64,000 bases of DNA, taken from Nonomuraea thailandensis. Lineage in GTDB: Bacteria > Actinomycetota > Actinomycetes > Streptosporangiales > Streptosporangiaceae. Position numbers and translations under genes: made by a program. Positions 8,647 to 16,682 of the stretch are shown one piece after another (the first letter of the stretch is position 1; each line of letters opens with the position of its first letter). Below the pieces are notes generated by a model. That model ran no database searches. It was not told the DNA's origin and saw nothing but the letters and a program-made list of their open reading frames with translations. The stretch lies in contig NZ_JAMZEB010000002.1 in the NCBI RefSeq assembly GCF_024172165.1, positions 11,863,501 to 11,927,500 on the forward strand, in the 5' to 3' direction.

Positions 8647-9162
8647 CTAGGCGGACGTAGGTGTGATGAGCGCCTTGAGGCGCTGCTCCAGGGCCTGGAG
8701 ATCCGCTTCCGTGTTCAGCTCCGGGTCGTGGCTGGCCACGTCCCAGAGCCCCTCGCACGCGAGGCGGACGATCTGCGAGGCCACCGGGTCGGGCTCCTGG
8801 CTCAGCTCCTCGCGATGCCATCGGGTCATGGCCTCGCGCAGCGGCGCGAGCAGGAAGAGGTTGCCCGACGCCCCCGTGACGACCGCCCATCGTCGCAGCC
8901 TGCCGGAGCGGACGGCGGCCAGGGTGGCACCCAGGTAGCGCTCGGTGTACGTGTCGCCGGGCTGGGCGGCCATCAGTGCGTCGAAGTCTTCGATCAACCG
9001 CTCCACCATGCCCTTGATGAGGGCTTCTTTGGAGCCGTAGTGATAGAGCAGACCGCCCTTGCTCACGCCCGCCCGGTCGGCCACGGCCGCCAGGGTGAGC
9101 GCGGCCGAGCCCTGGTCGCAGAGGAGATCCTCTGCCGCGTCCAACAGCTCGTCCCTTCGCAT
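8647..9162 (-). CDS. TetR-family transcriptional regulator
   Basis: The 171-residue protein has an N-terminal TetR helix-turn-helix (residues about 1-50: LLDAAEDLLCDQGSAALTLAAVADRAGVS, in part LTLAAVADRAGVSKGGLLYHY) followed by a helical ligand domain with TetR_C-type residues. The length is short but complete. It is divergent from the cysteine desulfurase gene and lies upstream of the MFS gene on its own strand. A perfect 24-bp palindrome immediately upstream of its start (9169-9192) is its likely operator, which predicts autoregulation. The MFS exporter is the likely main target (inference from gene order). Confidence 0.92.
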   Translation of the reverse strand: MRRDELLDAAEDLLCDQGSAALTLAAVADRAGVSKGGLLYHYGSKEALIKGMVERLIEDFDALMAAQPGDTYTERYLGATLAAVRSGRLRRWAVVTGASGNLFLLAPLREAMTRWHREELSQEPDPVASQIVRLACEGLWDVASHDPELNTEADLQALEQRLKALITPTSA

Positions 9163-9168
9163 ACCCCA

Positions 9169-9192
9169 ACTGTACCGTCCGGACGGTACAGT
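9169..9192. promoter_or_regulatory. Perfect 24-bp palindrome, likely TetR operator
   Basis: The left arm is ACTGTACCGTCC and the right arm GGACGGTACAGT, with no spacer and no mismatch. It sits 7 bases upstream of the tetR start on one side and 23 bases upstream of the cysteine desulfurase GTG on the other. Symmetry and size fit a TetR dimer-pair site. A plus-strand -10-like TACCCT at 9204-9209 would place its -35 inside the right arm, so bound repressor could also block transcription of the desulfurase gene (inference). Confidence 0.8.
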
Positions 9193-9215
9193 TGCAAACG
9201 AGATACCCTGAGCAC

Positions 9216-10379
9216 GTGACCAGACCGTCGGCCTACCTTGATCATGCGGCGACCACCCCCATGCTGCCCGAAGCGATCGAGGCCATGACGGCTCAACTCA
9301 AACGCGTCGGAAATGCTTCCTCGCTGCACGCGGCCGGTCGCCAGGTGCGCCGGGTGGTCGAGGAGTCGCGCGAGACGATCGCCGGCGCGCTCGGGGCCAG
9401 GCCGAGCGAGGTCGTGTTCACCTCCGGCGGCACCGAGGCCGACAACCTCGCGATCAAGGGCCTCTACTGGGCGCGCCGCCCGCGCAGGCGCGTGCTGATC
9501 AGCTCGGTGGAGCACCACGCCGCGCTCGACCCCGCCCAGTGGCTGGCCGACAGCCAGGGCGCCGAGGTGGAGCTGCTGGAGGTGGACGAGCACGGCCGGG
9601 TGCACCCCGAGACGCTGCGCGCCGCCGTCGAGCGCGACCCCGGCGGCGTGGCCATGATCAGCGTCATGTGGGCCAACAACGAGGTGGGCACCGTGCAGCC
9701 GGTCCACGTGCTGGCCGCCATCGCGCACGACCACGGCATCCCGTTCCACACCGACGCGGTGCAGGCGGTCGGCCAGCTGCCCGTGTCGTTCTCCGGCTCG
9801 GGGGCCGACGCGCTCACGCTCACCGGCCACAAGATCGGCGGGCCGATGGGGGTCGGGGCGCTGCTGCTGGCCAGGGGGATGACGCCGGTCTCCGTGCAGC
9901 ACGGCGGGGGGCAGGAGCGCGACGTGCGCTCCGGCACGCTCGACGCGCCCGCCATCGCGGGGCTGGCCGCCGCCGTCAGCAGCGCGGTGCGGGAGCAGGA
10001 GGAGCTGGAGCGGCGGCTGGCGGAGCTGCGCGACGAGCTCATCCGGCGCGTCCGCGACGCGGTGCCCGACGTGGTGCTCAACGGCGATCCCGTCGACCGG
10101 CTGCCCGGCAACGCGCACTTCTCCTTCCCCGGCTGCGAGGGCGACGCGTTGCTGATGCTGCTCGACGCCAAGGGGGTGGAGTGCTCGACCGGGTCGGCCT
10201 GCTCGGCCGGCGTCGCGCAGCCGTCCCACGTGCTGCTGGCCATGGGGGCCGACGCGGCGGCGGCCCGCGGCTCGCTCCGCTTCACGCTGGGGCACACCTC
10301 CACGCGCGACGACGTGGACCGGCTGATCGAGGTGCTCCCCGGCGCGGTCGAACGCGCCCGTCGCGCCGGCCTCGGCTAG
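9216..10379 (+). CDS. Cysteine desulfurase (IscS/NifS family)
   Basis: The 387-residue PLP enzyme removes sulfur from cysteine and passes it as persulfide to acceptors. It begins MTRPSAYLDHAATTPML. It has the PLP lysine in TGHKIGGPMG (about residue 208) and the catalytic cysteine in ECSTGSACSAG (about residue 328). The GTG at 9216 is preferred to a TTG at 9192 that lies inside the operator palindrome. Its neighbour mnmA and the same pairing in other actinobacteria suggest its main job is sulfur supply for tRNA 2-thiouridine. The family equivalent in mycobacteria is called IscS. Convergent with the next gene. Confidence 0.94.
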   Translation: MTRPSAYLDHAATTPMLPEAIEAMTAQLKRVGNASSLHAAGRQVRRVVEESRETIAGALGARPSEVVFTSGGTEADNLAIKGLYWARRPRRRVLISSVEHHAALDPAQWLADSQGAEVELLEVDEHGRVHPETLRAAVERDPGGVAMISVMWANNEVGTVQPVHVLAAIAHDHGIPFHTDAVQAVGQLPVSFSGSGADALTLTGHKIGGPMGVGALLLARGMTPVSVQHGGGQERDVRSGTLDAPAIAGLAAAVSSAVREQEELERRLAELRDELIRRVRDAVPDVVLNGDPVDRLPGNAHFSFPGCEGDALLMLLDAKGVECSTGSACSAGVAQPSHVLLAMGADAAAARGSLRFTLGHTSTRDDVDRLIEVLPGAVERARRAGLG

Positions 10380-10437
10380 ACCCGCCTCCCGGCCGTCCGC
10401 CGTGTGGCGGCGCCGGGCGCGGGGCCGCGCGGGCGGG

Positions 10438-11490
10438 TCAGGTGAGGAACGGCGCCACCGCGGTCCAGGCCGGGTCGGAGCCCACGTCCACCCGGGGCTC
10501 GCCCTCCTCCCACCCCACGATCAGCTCCTTGGCGTGGATCGCCGCATCCCCCGTCGGGTCGGCGTACACGTGGATGACCCGATGCCCCTCGGCGCTGAGG
10601 TGCGCCGCCAGCACGGCGTCGTCGCGCAGCTTGAGCAGGCGGGCGGCCAGGCGCTCCTCGAAGTCGCGCAGCGCGGTCAGGGAGTCGCCGACCGGCAGGC
10701 CGTTCTCGTCGCGGTGCGCGTACGGGAGCGTGATCGCGATGTGCTGGTCGAAGAGCGGATGGTCCACCGGCCGCAGCGGGTGGCGGGCCGTGGCGACCAG
10801 CGGCGCGCCGGTGCCGGTCTGGCCCTCCAGCAGCAGCCACTCCTCCTCGGAGTAGCCCGAGGCCACGTCGGCGACGACGGCGGGCAGGTGCGCCGCCGCC
10901 ACGGAGTCGATCGGCTCGAACGTGACCGCCGTGATCTCGCCGACCCACCTGGCCACGTCGTCCTCGCCGAGCAGCCAGTCGAGGGCCAGCAGCGTGGTCT
11001 CCATCCGGGTGTCCTCGTCGAGCTCGCCGAAGATCGGGTGGTAGGCGGCCACGTCGACCCTGGGCTGGTTGCGCGGCACGCGCAGGCCGAGCGTGAGCTT
11101 GCTGAGCCCGAACTCGTGGTCGCCCACGTCGATCCTGAGCTCCGCCGCCAGCGGGTTGGCCTGCCGCGACGGATGGAACTCCCACAGCAGGTCGGACGGC
11201 GGCGCGGCCTTGGCCCAGCGGTGCGCGAGCGAGCGCAGCTCGGCGTCGCCCGCCGCGGTCACCACCAGGGCGTGCGCGGCCTCCTTGCCGGGGGCCACCT
11301 CGTAGGCCAGGCCCGCGTCGATCGCGGCGACCGCCGGGGTGAGCAGCTCCTCCACCCCTTCGACGTCGCCCGCTCCCAGCAGGGCGTCGAGCCGCGGCCT
11401 CGCCTCCTGCCACCACGCCCAGAATCCGGCGATGGCCTCGGCCGGCCCGGCGGCCCCTTCGTCTGCGTCCTTGCGCCCGAACAGTCGCAT
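10438..11490 (-). CDS. DUF695-type hypothetical protein
   Basis: The 350-residue protein starts MRLFGRKDADEG. The N-terminal half is a helical region with FWAWWQEARPRLDALLGAGD. The C-terminal third (about 240-350), with HPLFDQHIAITLPY, FEERLAARLL and VIHVYADPTGDAAIHAKELI, resembles DUF695, a domain of unknown function. An in-frame start nine codons earlier (11517) is possible. The gene is divergent from mnmA with 66 bases between starts, and such genes are often found beside mnmA in actinobacteria (recalled, not checked). No enzymatic motif is visible. Confidence 0.75.
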   Translation of the reverse strand: MRLFGRKDADEGAAGPAEAIAGFWAWWQEARPRLDALLGAGDVEGVEELLTPAVAAIDAGLAYEVAPGKEAAHALVVTAAGDAELRSLAHRWAKAAPPSDLLWEFHPSRQANPLAAELRIDVGDHEFGLSKLTLGLRVPRNQPRVDVAAYHPIFGELDEDTRMETTLLALDWLLGEDDVARWVGEITAVTFEPIDSVAAAHLPAVVADVASGYSEEEWLLLEGQTGTGAPLVATARHPLRPVDHPLFDQHIAITLPYAHRDENGLPVGDSLTALRDFEERLAARLLKLRDDAVLAAHLSAEGHRVIHVYADPTGDAAIHAKELIVGWEEGEPRVDVGSDPAWTAVAPFLT

Positions 11491-11556
11491 GGTCGAATAC
11501 TCCCAGACCGAGGCCATGGTCGCGCACTCCCGGGCGGACAGTACGCTGGAACGGTC

Positions 11557-12615
11557 ATGGGACTGCGTGTGCTTGCCGCCATGTCGGGCGGCGTCGACTC
11601 AGCCGTGGCCGCCGCTCGGATCGCCGAGGCCGGTCACGACGTCACTGGTGTCCACCTTGCGCTGTCGGCCAACCCCCAATCCCACCGCACGGGAGCCAGG
11701 GGCTGCTGCACGATCGAGGACTCGCGCGACGCGCGCCGCGCCGCCGACGTCATCGGCATCCCCTTCTACATCTGGGACATGGCGGAGCGCTTCCAGCGCG
11801 ACGTGGTGGAAGACTTCGTCGCCGAGTACGCCGCCGGCCGCACCCCCAATCCCTGCCTGCGCTGCAACGAGAAGATCAAGTTCGCCGCGGTGCTGGACCG
11901 GGCGCTGGCCCTGGGCTTCGACGCCGTCGCCACCGGCCACCACGCCAAGCTGGTCGACGGGGTCCTGTCGAGGAGCGTCGACCAGGGCAAGGACCAGTCG
12001 TACGTGCTCGGCGTGCTCACCCGCGAGCAGCTCGGGCACGCGATCTTCCCGCTGGGCGGCTCGACCAAGGCCGAGGTGCGCGAGGAGGCCGCCAGGCGCG
12101 GCCTGACCGTCGCCGACAAGCCCGACAGCCACGACATCTGCTTCATCGCCGACGGTGACACACGCGGCTTCCTGGCCGAGCGGCTCGGCGCGGCCGAGGG
12201 GCCCATCGTCGACCAGAGCGGCGAGGTGGTGGGCAGCCACCAGGGGGCTCACGGGTTCACGGTCGGGCAGCGCAAGGGGCTGCGCATCGACCGGCCGGCG
12301 CCCGACGGCCGGCCGCGTTACGTGCTGTCCATCGAGCCGGTGTCCAACACGGTGACGGTCGGCCCGCGCGCCGCGCTGGAGGTGACCACGATCACCTGCG
12401 GCGCCCCGGTGTGGAACGGCCCGTCCGGCCGTGACGACCTGACCGTGCAGCTCAGGGCGCACGGCGAGGTCTATCCGTGCGCGTTCGAGGAGCGCGGGGG
12501 AGGGCTGACGATCGAGCTCGCCCGGCCCGCCACGGGCGTGGCGGCGGGCCAGGCGGCCGTGCTGTACTCCGGGGCGACGGTGATCGGCTCGGCGACCATC
12601 GTCTCGGCTAGCTGA
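11557..12615 (+). CDS. mnmA: tRNA-specific 2-thiouridylase
   Basis: The 352-residue enzyme makes 2-thiouridine at position 34 of Glu, Gln and Lys tRNAs, using ATP and sulfur delivered from a cysteine desulfurase. The PP-loop SGGVDS is at residues 10-15. The two catalytic cysteines lie in NPCLRC (about C100) and HDICFI (about C195). The FTVGQRKGL block is also present. The ATG at 11557 is close behind a -10-like TACGCT (11542-11547), which implies a nearly leaderless mRNA. Its 3' end overlaps the convergent MBL-fold gene by 8 bases. Together with the preceding desulfurase it forms the tRNA thiolation pair. Confidence 0.96.
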   Translation: MGLRVLAAMSGGVDSAVAAARIAEAGHDVTGVHLALSANPQSHRTGARGCCTIEDSRDARRAADVIGIPFYIWDMAERFQRDVVEDFVAEYAAGRTPNPCLRCNEKIKFAAVLDRALALGFDAVATGHHAKLVDGVLSRSVDQGKDQSYVLGVLTREQLGHAIFPLGGSTKAEVREEAARRGLTVADKPDSHDICFIADGDTRGFLAERLGAAEGPIVDQSGEVVGSHQGAHGFTVGQRKGLRIDRPAPDGRPRYVLSIEPVSNTVTVGPRAALEVTTITCGAPVWNGPSGRDDLTVQLRAHGEVYPCAFEERGGGLTIELARPATGVAAGQAAVLYSGATVIGSATIVSAS

Positions 12616-13240
12616 GCGTGGTCGACTCGCCGACCGGGATGCGGCGGATGTCGGCGCCCGAGTGCCTGGCCTCGATGGCCAGCCAGCGGTCCACCAGTCC
12701 GAGGCCGATCTCGCTGTAGAGGGCGTCGTGGGTGGAGTACGCCCGTGCCGGGCGGATCTCACGCAGGTACTCCACCATCTCCGACAGCTTCAGCCACGGC
12801 GCACCGGTCGGCAGCAGCAGCGTGCCCACTTCGGCCTGCGGGACGGTGAGCGCGTCGCCGGGGTAGAACAGCTCGTCGTCGAGCAGGAAGCCGACGTTCT
12901 GGACGATGGGCTGGTCGGGGTGGTTCTTGGCGTGCCACTCGCCGAACACCTTCACCCGGAAGCCGGCCGTCTCGAAGCCGTCGCCGTGCCGGACCACCTG
13001 CACCTTGGCCGGCACCTCGGTCAGATCCGCCGCGACACCCTCGCACGTCCAGATCTCCAGGTCGGGTGAGGCCGCCCTGAGCTTGTCGACGTCCACGTGG
13101 TCGGCGTGCTCGTGGGTGATGAGCACCGTGTCGGCGCCGTCGAGCGCCGCGCCGTCCGTGAACGTGCCCGGGTCGATGACCAGGACCTTGCCGTCCTTCT
13201 CCACACGCACACAGGCGTGGCCGAATTTCGTGAGCTTCAT
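12608..13240 (-). CDS. MBL-fold metal-dependent hydrolase
   Basis: The 210-residue protein begins MKLTKFGHACVRVEKDG and is a metallo-beta-lactamase-fold hydrolase of the UlaG-like branch, with THEHADHVD (HxHxDH) near residue 52, YPGDAL for the bridging aspartate and STHDAL for the last histidine. These enzymes bind two metal ions. The substrate is not predictable here. It is divergent from the MetE-like gene (24 bases between starts, so promoters must overlap) and convergent with mnmA. Confidence 0.88.
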   Translation of the reverse strand: MKLTKFGHACVRVEKDGKVLVIDPGTFTDGAALDGADTVLITHEHADHVDVDKLRAASPDLEIWTCEGVAADLTEVPAKVQVVRHGDGFETAGFRVKVFGEWHAKNHPDQPIVQNVGFLLDDELFYPGDALTVPQAEVGTLLLPTGAPWLKLSEMVEYLREIRPARAYSTHDALYSEIGLGLVDRWLAIEARHSGADIRRIPVGESTTLS

Positions 13241-13264
13241 TCGGCAGAGCCTACGCTTGTGCCC

Positions 13265-14245
13265 ATGTCTACGTGGGAAGCCACCGGGGTCGGTTCGCAT
13301 CCGGGTGAGGATCATCTTGAGGCGATCAGGGTCGTGTTCGGCGAGGTGCCCGGGCTGCCGTACCTGCCGGAGCTGCCTGCCAGAGGCGTCGGTGCCGACA
13401 TGGTGGGGCGCACGGCGGCGCTGCTCGTCGACCTGCCCGTGGAGGTGCAGCCGTCCGGGTGGCGGCTGGCCGACCGGCCGGGGCGCGACCACCAGCGGGC
13501 CGTCGACCATCTGCGGCGCGACCTCGACGGGCTGGAGGAGATCGGCCACGACTACACGGGGCCGCTGAAGCTGCAGGTCTGCGGGCCGTGGACGCTGGCC
13601 GGGTCGATCGAGCTCAAGTTCGGGGACAAGATGCTCTCCGACGCGGGGGCCGTACGCGACCTGACCGCCTCGCTGGCCCAGGGGGTGGCCGAGCACTGCG
13701 CCGAGGTGCGGCGGCGGCTGCCCGGCGTGACCGAGATCGTGCTGCAGCTCGACGAGCCCGGGCTGCCCGGGGTGCTGGCGGGGACGGTGCCGACCGCCTC
13801 CGGGTTCGGGCGGCTGGCGGCGGTCGAGGAGTGGCGGGTGGAGGAGTCGCTGCGCTCGTTCGAGGATCCCGTGGTGCACTGCTGCGCGCCGGGGGTGCCG
13901 TACGCGCTGCTGCGCAGGGCGGGGGTGCGGGCCGTGTCCGTGGACGCGGCGCTGCTGCGGCGCAGGGACGAGGAGGAGCTGGGCGAGCTGTTCGAGGCCG
14001 GGACGGCGCTGTTCATGGGGGTCGTGCCGGGCAGGGACACGCGGCTGGCCGGCCCCGGCGTGGTGGCGAAACCGGCGGTGGAGCTGTGGCGGCGGCTGGG
14101 GTTCGAGCCGGACCGGCTGGCCGCGCAGGTGGTGCTGACGCCGGCCTGCGGGCTGGCGGGGGCCTCCCCGGCGTACGCGCGGGCGGCGCTGGCGGCCTGC
14201 CGGAAGGCGGCGCAGGTGCTCAGGGACGATCCGCGAGAGGGGTGA
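13265..14245 (+). CDS. MetE C-terminal-like methionine synthase-family protein
   Basis: The 326-residue protein corresponds only to the catalytic C-terminal barrel of cobalamin-independent methionine synthase; the N-terminal MetE barrel is absent. Zinc-ligand candidates are HCC (HxC) near residue 203 and the cysteine in TPACGLAG near residue 296. A glutamate equivalent to the MetE ligand is not obvious. Homologues of this size sit immediately upstream of ligA in mycobacteria (Rv3015c-like) and streptomycetes. They are assumed, not shown, to move methyl groups to a thiol. The start ATG is the first codon that gives the WEATGVGSHPG N-terminus. Confidence 0.85.
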   Translation: MSTWEATGVGSHPGEDHLEAIRVVFGEVPGLPYLPELPARGVGADMVGRTAALLVDLPVEVQPSGWRLADRPGRDHQRAVDHLRRDLDGLEEIGHDYTGPLKLQVCGPWTLAGSIELKFGDKMLSDAGAVRDLTASLAQGVAEHCAEVRRRLPGVTEIVLQLDEPGLPGVLAGTVPTASGFGRLAAVEEWRVEESLRSFEDPVVHCCAPGVPYALLRRAGVRAVSVDAALLRRRDEEELGELFEAGTALFMGVVPGRDTRLAGPGVVAKPAVELWRRLGFEPDRLAAQVVLTPACGLAGASPAYARAALAACRKAAQVLRDDPREG

Positions 14246-14309
14246 GCCGTGGTTTCGTCGGTGCTCGACGATAGCGTTTGCACAGGTCATCGTACGGAAG
14301 GAGGCTCAC

Positions 14310-16490
14310 GTGGATGAGGTCGAGGGTGTCCCGGTGAGCGCGCTCAAGCGGCACGCCGAGCTCAGCGAGCTGGTCGAGGACGCCCGCTGGCGCTACTACG
14401 TGCTCGACCAGCCGACGGTGAGCGACGCGCAGTTCGACGGGTGGTTCAAGGAGCTGCTCGCGCTGGAGGAGGCGCACCCGACGCTCCAGACGCCCGACTC
14501 GCCCACGCAGAAGGTGGGTGCGGCGCCGTCGGGCGACTTCGCCAAGGTCCAGCACCTCAACAAGATGGAGAGCCTCGACAACGCCTTCAACGCCGACGAC
14601 ATGGCGGCCTGGCAGGCGCGCGCCGAGCGCCTGGCCGAGGGCGATCCCGGCCCCTACCTGTGCGAGCTGAAGATCGACGGGCTGGCCGTGGCGCTGATCT
14701 ACCGTGACGGCAGGCTGGAGCGCGGCGCGACCCGGGGCGACGGGCGCACGGGTGACGACGTGACGGCCAACGTCCGCACGATCAAGGGCGTCCCGCACCG
14801 GCTCGAGGGTGACGACATCCCGAGCCTGGTCGAGGTCCGCGGCGAGGTCTACATCCCGGTCGAGGACTTCAAGAAGCTCAACGAGCAGCTCGTGGAGCAG
14901 GGCAAGCCCCCGTTCGCCAACCCGCGCAACTCCGCGGCGGGCACGCTGCGGCAGAAGGACCCGCGCATCACGGCCCAGCGGCCGCTGCGGATGCTGGTGC
15001 ACGGCATCGGCGTCTGGGAGGGCACGCAGGAGCCGCGCACGCAGTCCCACTGCTACGACCGGCTGCGTGAGTTCGGGCTGCCGGTCAGCGACCTGTACGA
15101 GGTGGTGCCGGATCTCGGCGGGATCAACGCGTTCATCGAGCACTACCGCGTGCACCGGCACGACCCGGCCTACGAGATCGACGGGGTCGTGGTGAAGGTC
15201 GACGACTTCCGCACGCAGCGGGAGCTGGGCTCGACCTCGCGGGCGCCGCGCTGGGCGATGGCGTACAAGTACCCGCCGGAGGAGGTCAACACCAAGCTGC
15301 TCGACATCCAGGTGGGGGTGGGGCGCACCGGGCGGGTCACGCCGTTCGGGCTGATGGAGCCGGTCGTGGTGGCGGGCTCGACCGTGGAGCGGGCCACGCT
15401 GCACAACGCCGCGATCGTGGTCAAGAAGGGCGTGCTCATCGGCGACACCGTGGTGCTGCGCAAGGCGGGCGACGTCATCCCCGAGATCGTCGGGCCTGTC
15501 ACGGCGCTCCGTGACGGGTCCGAGCGGGAGTTCGTGATGCCCACGCACTGCCCGGAGTGCGGCACGGAGCTGGCGTACGAGAAGGAGGGCGACGCCGACC
15601 TGCGCTGCCCCAACGCGCGTGGCTGCCCGGCCCAGATCCGCGAGCGCATCTTCTTCGCGGCGGGCCGGCGCGCGCTCGACATCGACGGGCTCGGCTACGT
15701 CGCCGCCACCGCGCTGACGCAGCCGCTGCCGCCGCAGGAGCCGGTGGTGCGCACCGAGGCCGACCTGTTCGACCTGACGCTGGAGCGGCTCATCCCGATC
15801 CGGTCGGTGGTCCGCGACCAGGACGCCCAGGGCCTGCCCAAGATCGATCCCAGGACGGGGGAGCAGAAGGTCGTCACCTTCTTCTCCAACCTCAGCGGTG
15901 AGCCCAGCCAGAACGCGCTGCGCCTGATGGAGGAGCTGGAGCGGGCCAAGGAGTGCTCGCTCGCGCAGGTGCTGGTGGCCCTGTCGATCCGGCACGTCGG
16001 CCCGCCGACCGCCCGCGCGCTGGCCGACGCCATGCGCTCGATCGACGCGATCATGAACGCCTCGGAGGAGGAGCTGGCCGCGGTCGAGGGCATCGGGCCC
16101 AGGGTGGCGGCCACGATCAAGGAGTGGTTCGAGGTCGACTGGCACCGGGAGATCATCGAGCGGTGGCGGGCCGCCGGGGTCCGGATGGAGGACGAGCCGG
16201 CCCCCGAGAAGGGGCCGCAGACCCTGGAGGGGCTGACGTTCGTGGTGACGGGCACGCTGGAGGGTTACACGCGTGACACCGCCGCCGAGGCGCTGACCAG
16301 CCGGGGCGGGAAGGTCTCCGGGTCGGTGTCGAAGAAGACGTCGTTCCTGGTGGCGGGGGAGAACGCCGGGTCGAAGTATGACAAGGCGGTCACCCTCGGC
16401 GTGCCGATTCTCGATGGCGCCGGGTTCGAGGTGCTGCTGAACGAGGGGCCGGAGGCGGCGGCCGGGGTGGCGGTCACGCCGGAGGGCTGA
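14310..16490 (+). CDS. ligA: NAD-dependent DNA ligase
   Basis: The 726-residue enzyme seals nicks during replication and repair. The adenylation-domain lysine lies in CELKIDGLAVAL (about K121), followed by the OB fold. Four zinc-finger cysteines occur in CPECG and CPNARGC (about 414-437), then a helix-hairpin-helix region (SIRHVGPPTARALADAM, VEGIGPRVAATI), and a C-terminal BRCT domain (about 637-720). An insertion of about 40 residues between zinc finger and HhH (IRSVVRDQDAQGLPKIDPRT) is typical of actinobacterial LigA. The start is GTG behind a strong GGAAGGAGG. It is followed by a terminator-like hairpin. Confidence 0.98.
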   Translation: MDEVEGVPVSALKRHAELSELVEDARWRYYVLDQPTVSDAQFDGWFKELLALEEAHPTLQTPDSPTQKVGAAPSGDFAKVQHLNKMESLDNAFNADDMAAWQARAERLAEGDPGPYLCELKIDGLAVALIYRDGRLERGATRGDGRTGDDVTANVRTIKGVPHRLEGDDIPSLVEVRGEVYIPVEDFKKLNEQLVEQGKPPFANPRNSAAGTLRQKDPRITAQRPLRMLVHGIGVWEGTQEPRTQSHCYDRLREFGLPVSDLYEVVPDLGGINAFIEHYRVHRHDPAYEIDGVVVKVDDFRTQRELGSTSRAPRWAMAYKYPPEEVNTKLLDIQVGVGRTGRVTPFGLMEPVVVAGSTVERATLHNAAIVVKKGVLIGDTVVLRKAGDVIPEIVGPVTALRDGSEREFVMPTHCPECGTELAYEKEGDADLRCPNARGCPAQIRERIFFAAGRRALDIDGLGYVAATALTQPLPPQEPVVRTEADLFDLTLERLIPIRSVVRDQDAQGLPKIDPRTGEQKVVTFFSNLSGEPSQNALRLMEELERAKECSLAQVLVALSIRHVGPPTARALADAMRSIDAIMNASEEELAAVEGIGPRVAATIKEWFEVDWHREIIERWRAAGVRMEDEPAPEKGPQTLEGLTFVVTGTLEGYTRDTAAEALTSRGGKVSGSVSKKTSFLVAGENAGSKYDKAVTLGVPILDGAGFEVLLNEGPEAAAGVAVTPEG

Positions 16491-16504
16491 CGTTCCGGCT
16501 GCCG

Positions 16505-16538
16505 GAAGGGGGTTCGCCCGTCAAGGGCGGGCCCCTTC
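16505..16538 (+). terminator. Hairpin downstream of ligA
   Basis: The outer stem is GAAGGGG with CCCCTTC and the inner stem CGCCC with GGGCG, around a GTCAA loop. It starts 15 bases after the ligA stop and is followed by a T-rich stretch. This is a likely intrinsic terminator. Confidence 0.65.
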
Positions 16539-16682
16539 GTCGTTGTGTGCTCGGTTTGCTACTGAGGGTGCTTTTTGGGTATATGTCGGGAAGGAGAAGT
16601 GACGGAACGTACGCGCTTGGTTTCGCGAAGTGGGGTGAAGGTCGTACCCTCCCATAGTGACCTAATGGGGGTTCTGTTACCG

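Noticed and set aside
6721..9219. Open frame of 832 codons on the plus strand
   Set aside because: It lies antisense to the HIT, MFS and TetR genes, which have clear motifs. The frame is His/Gly/Arg-rich and an artefact of high GC at third positions.
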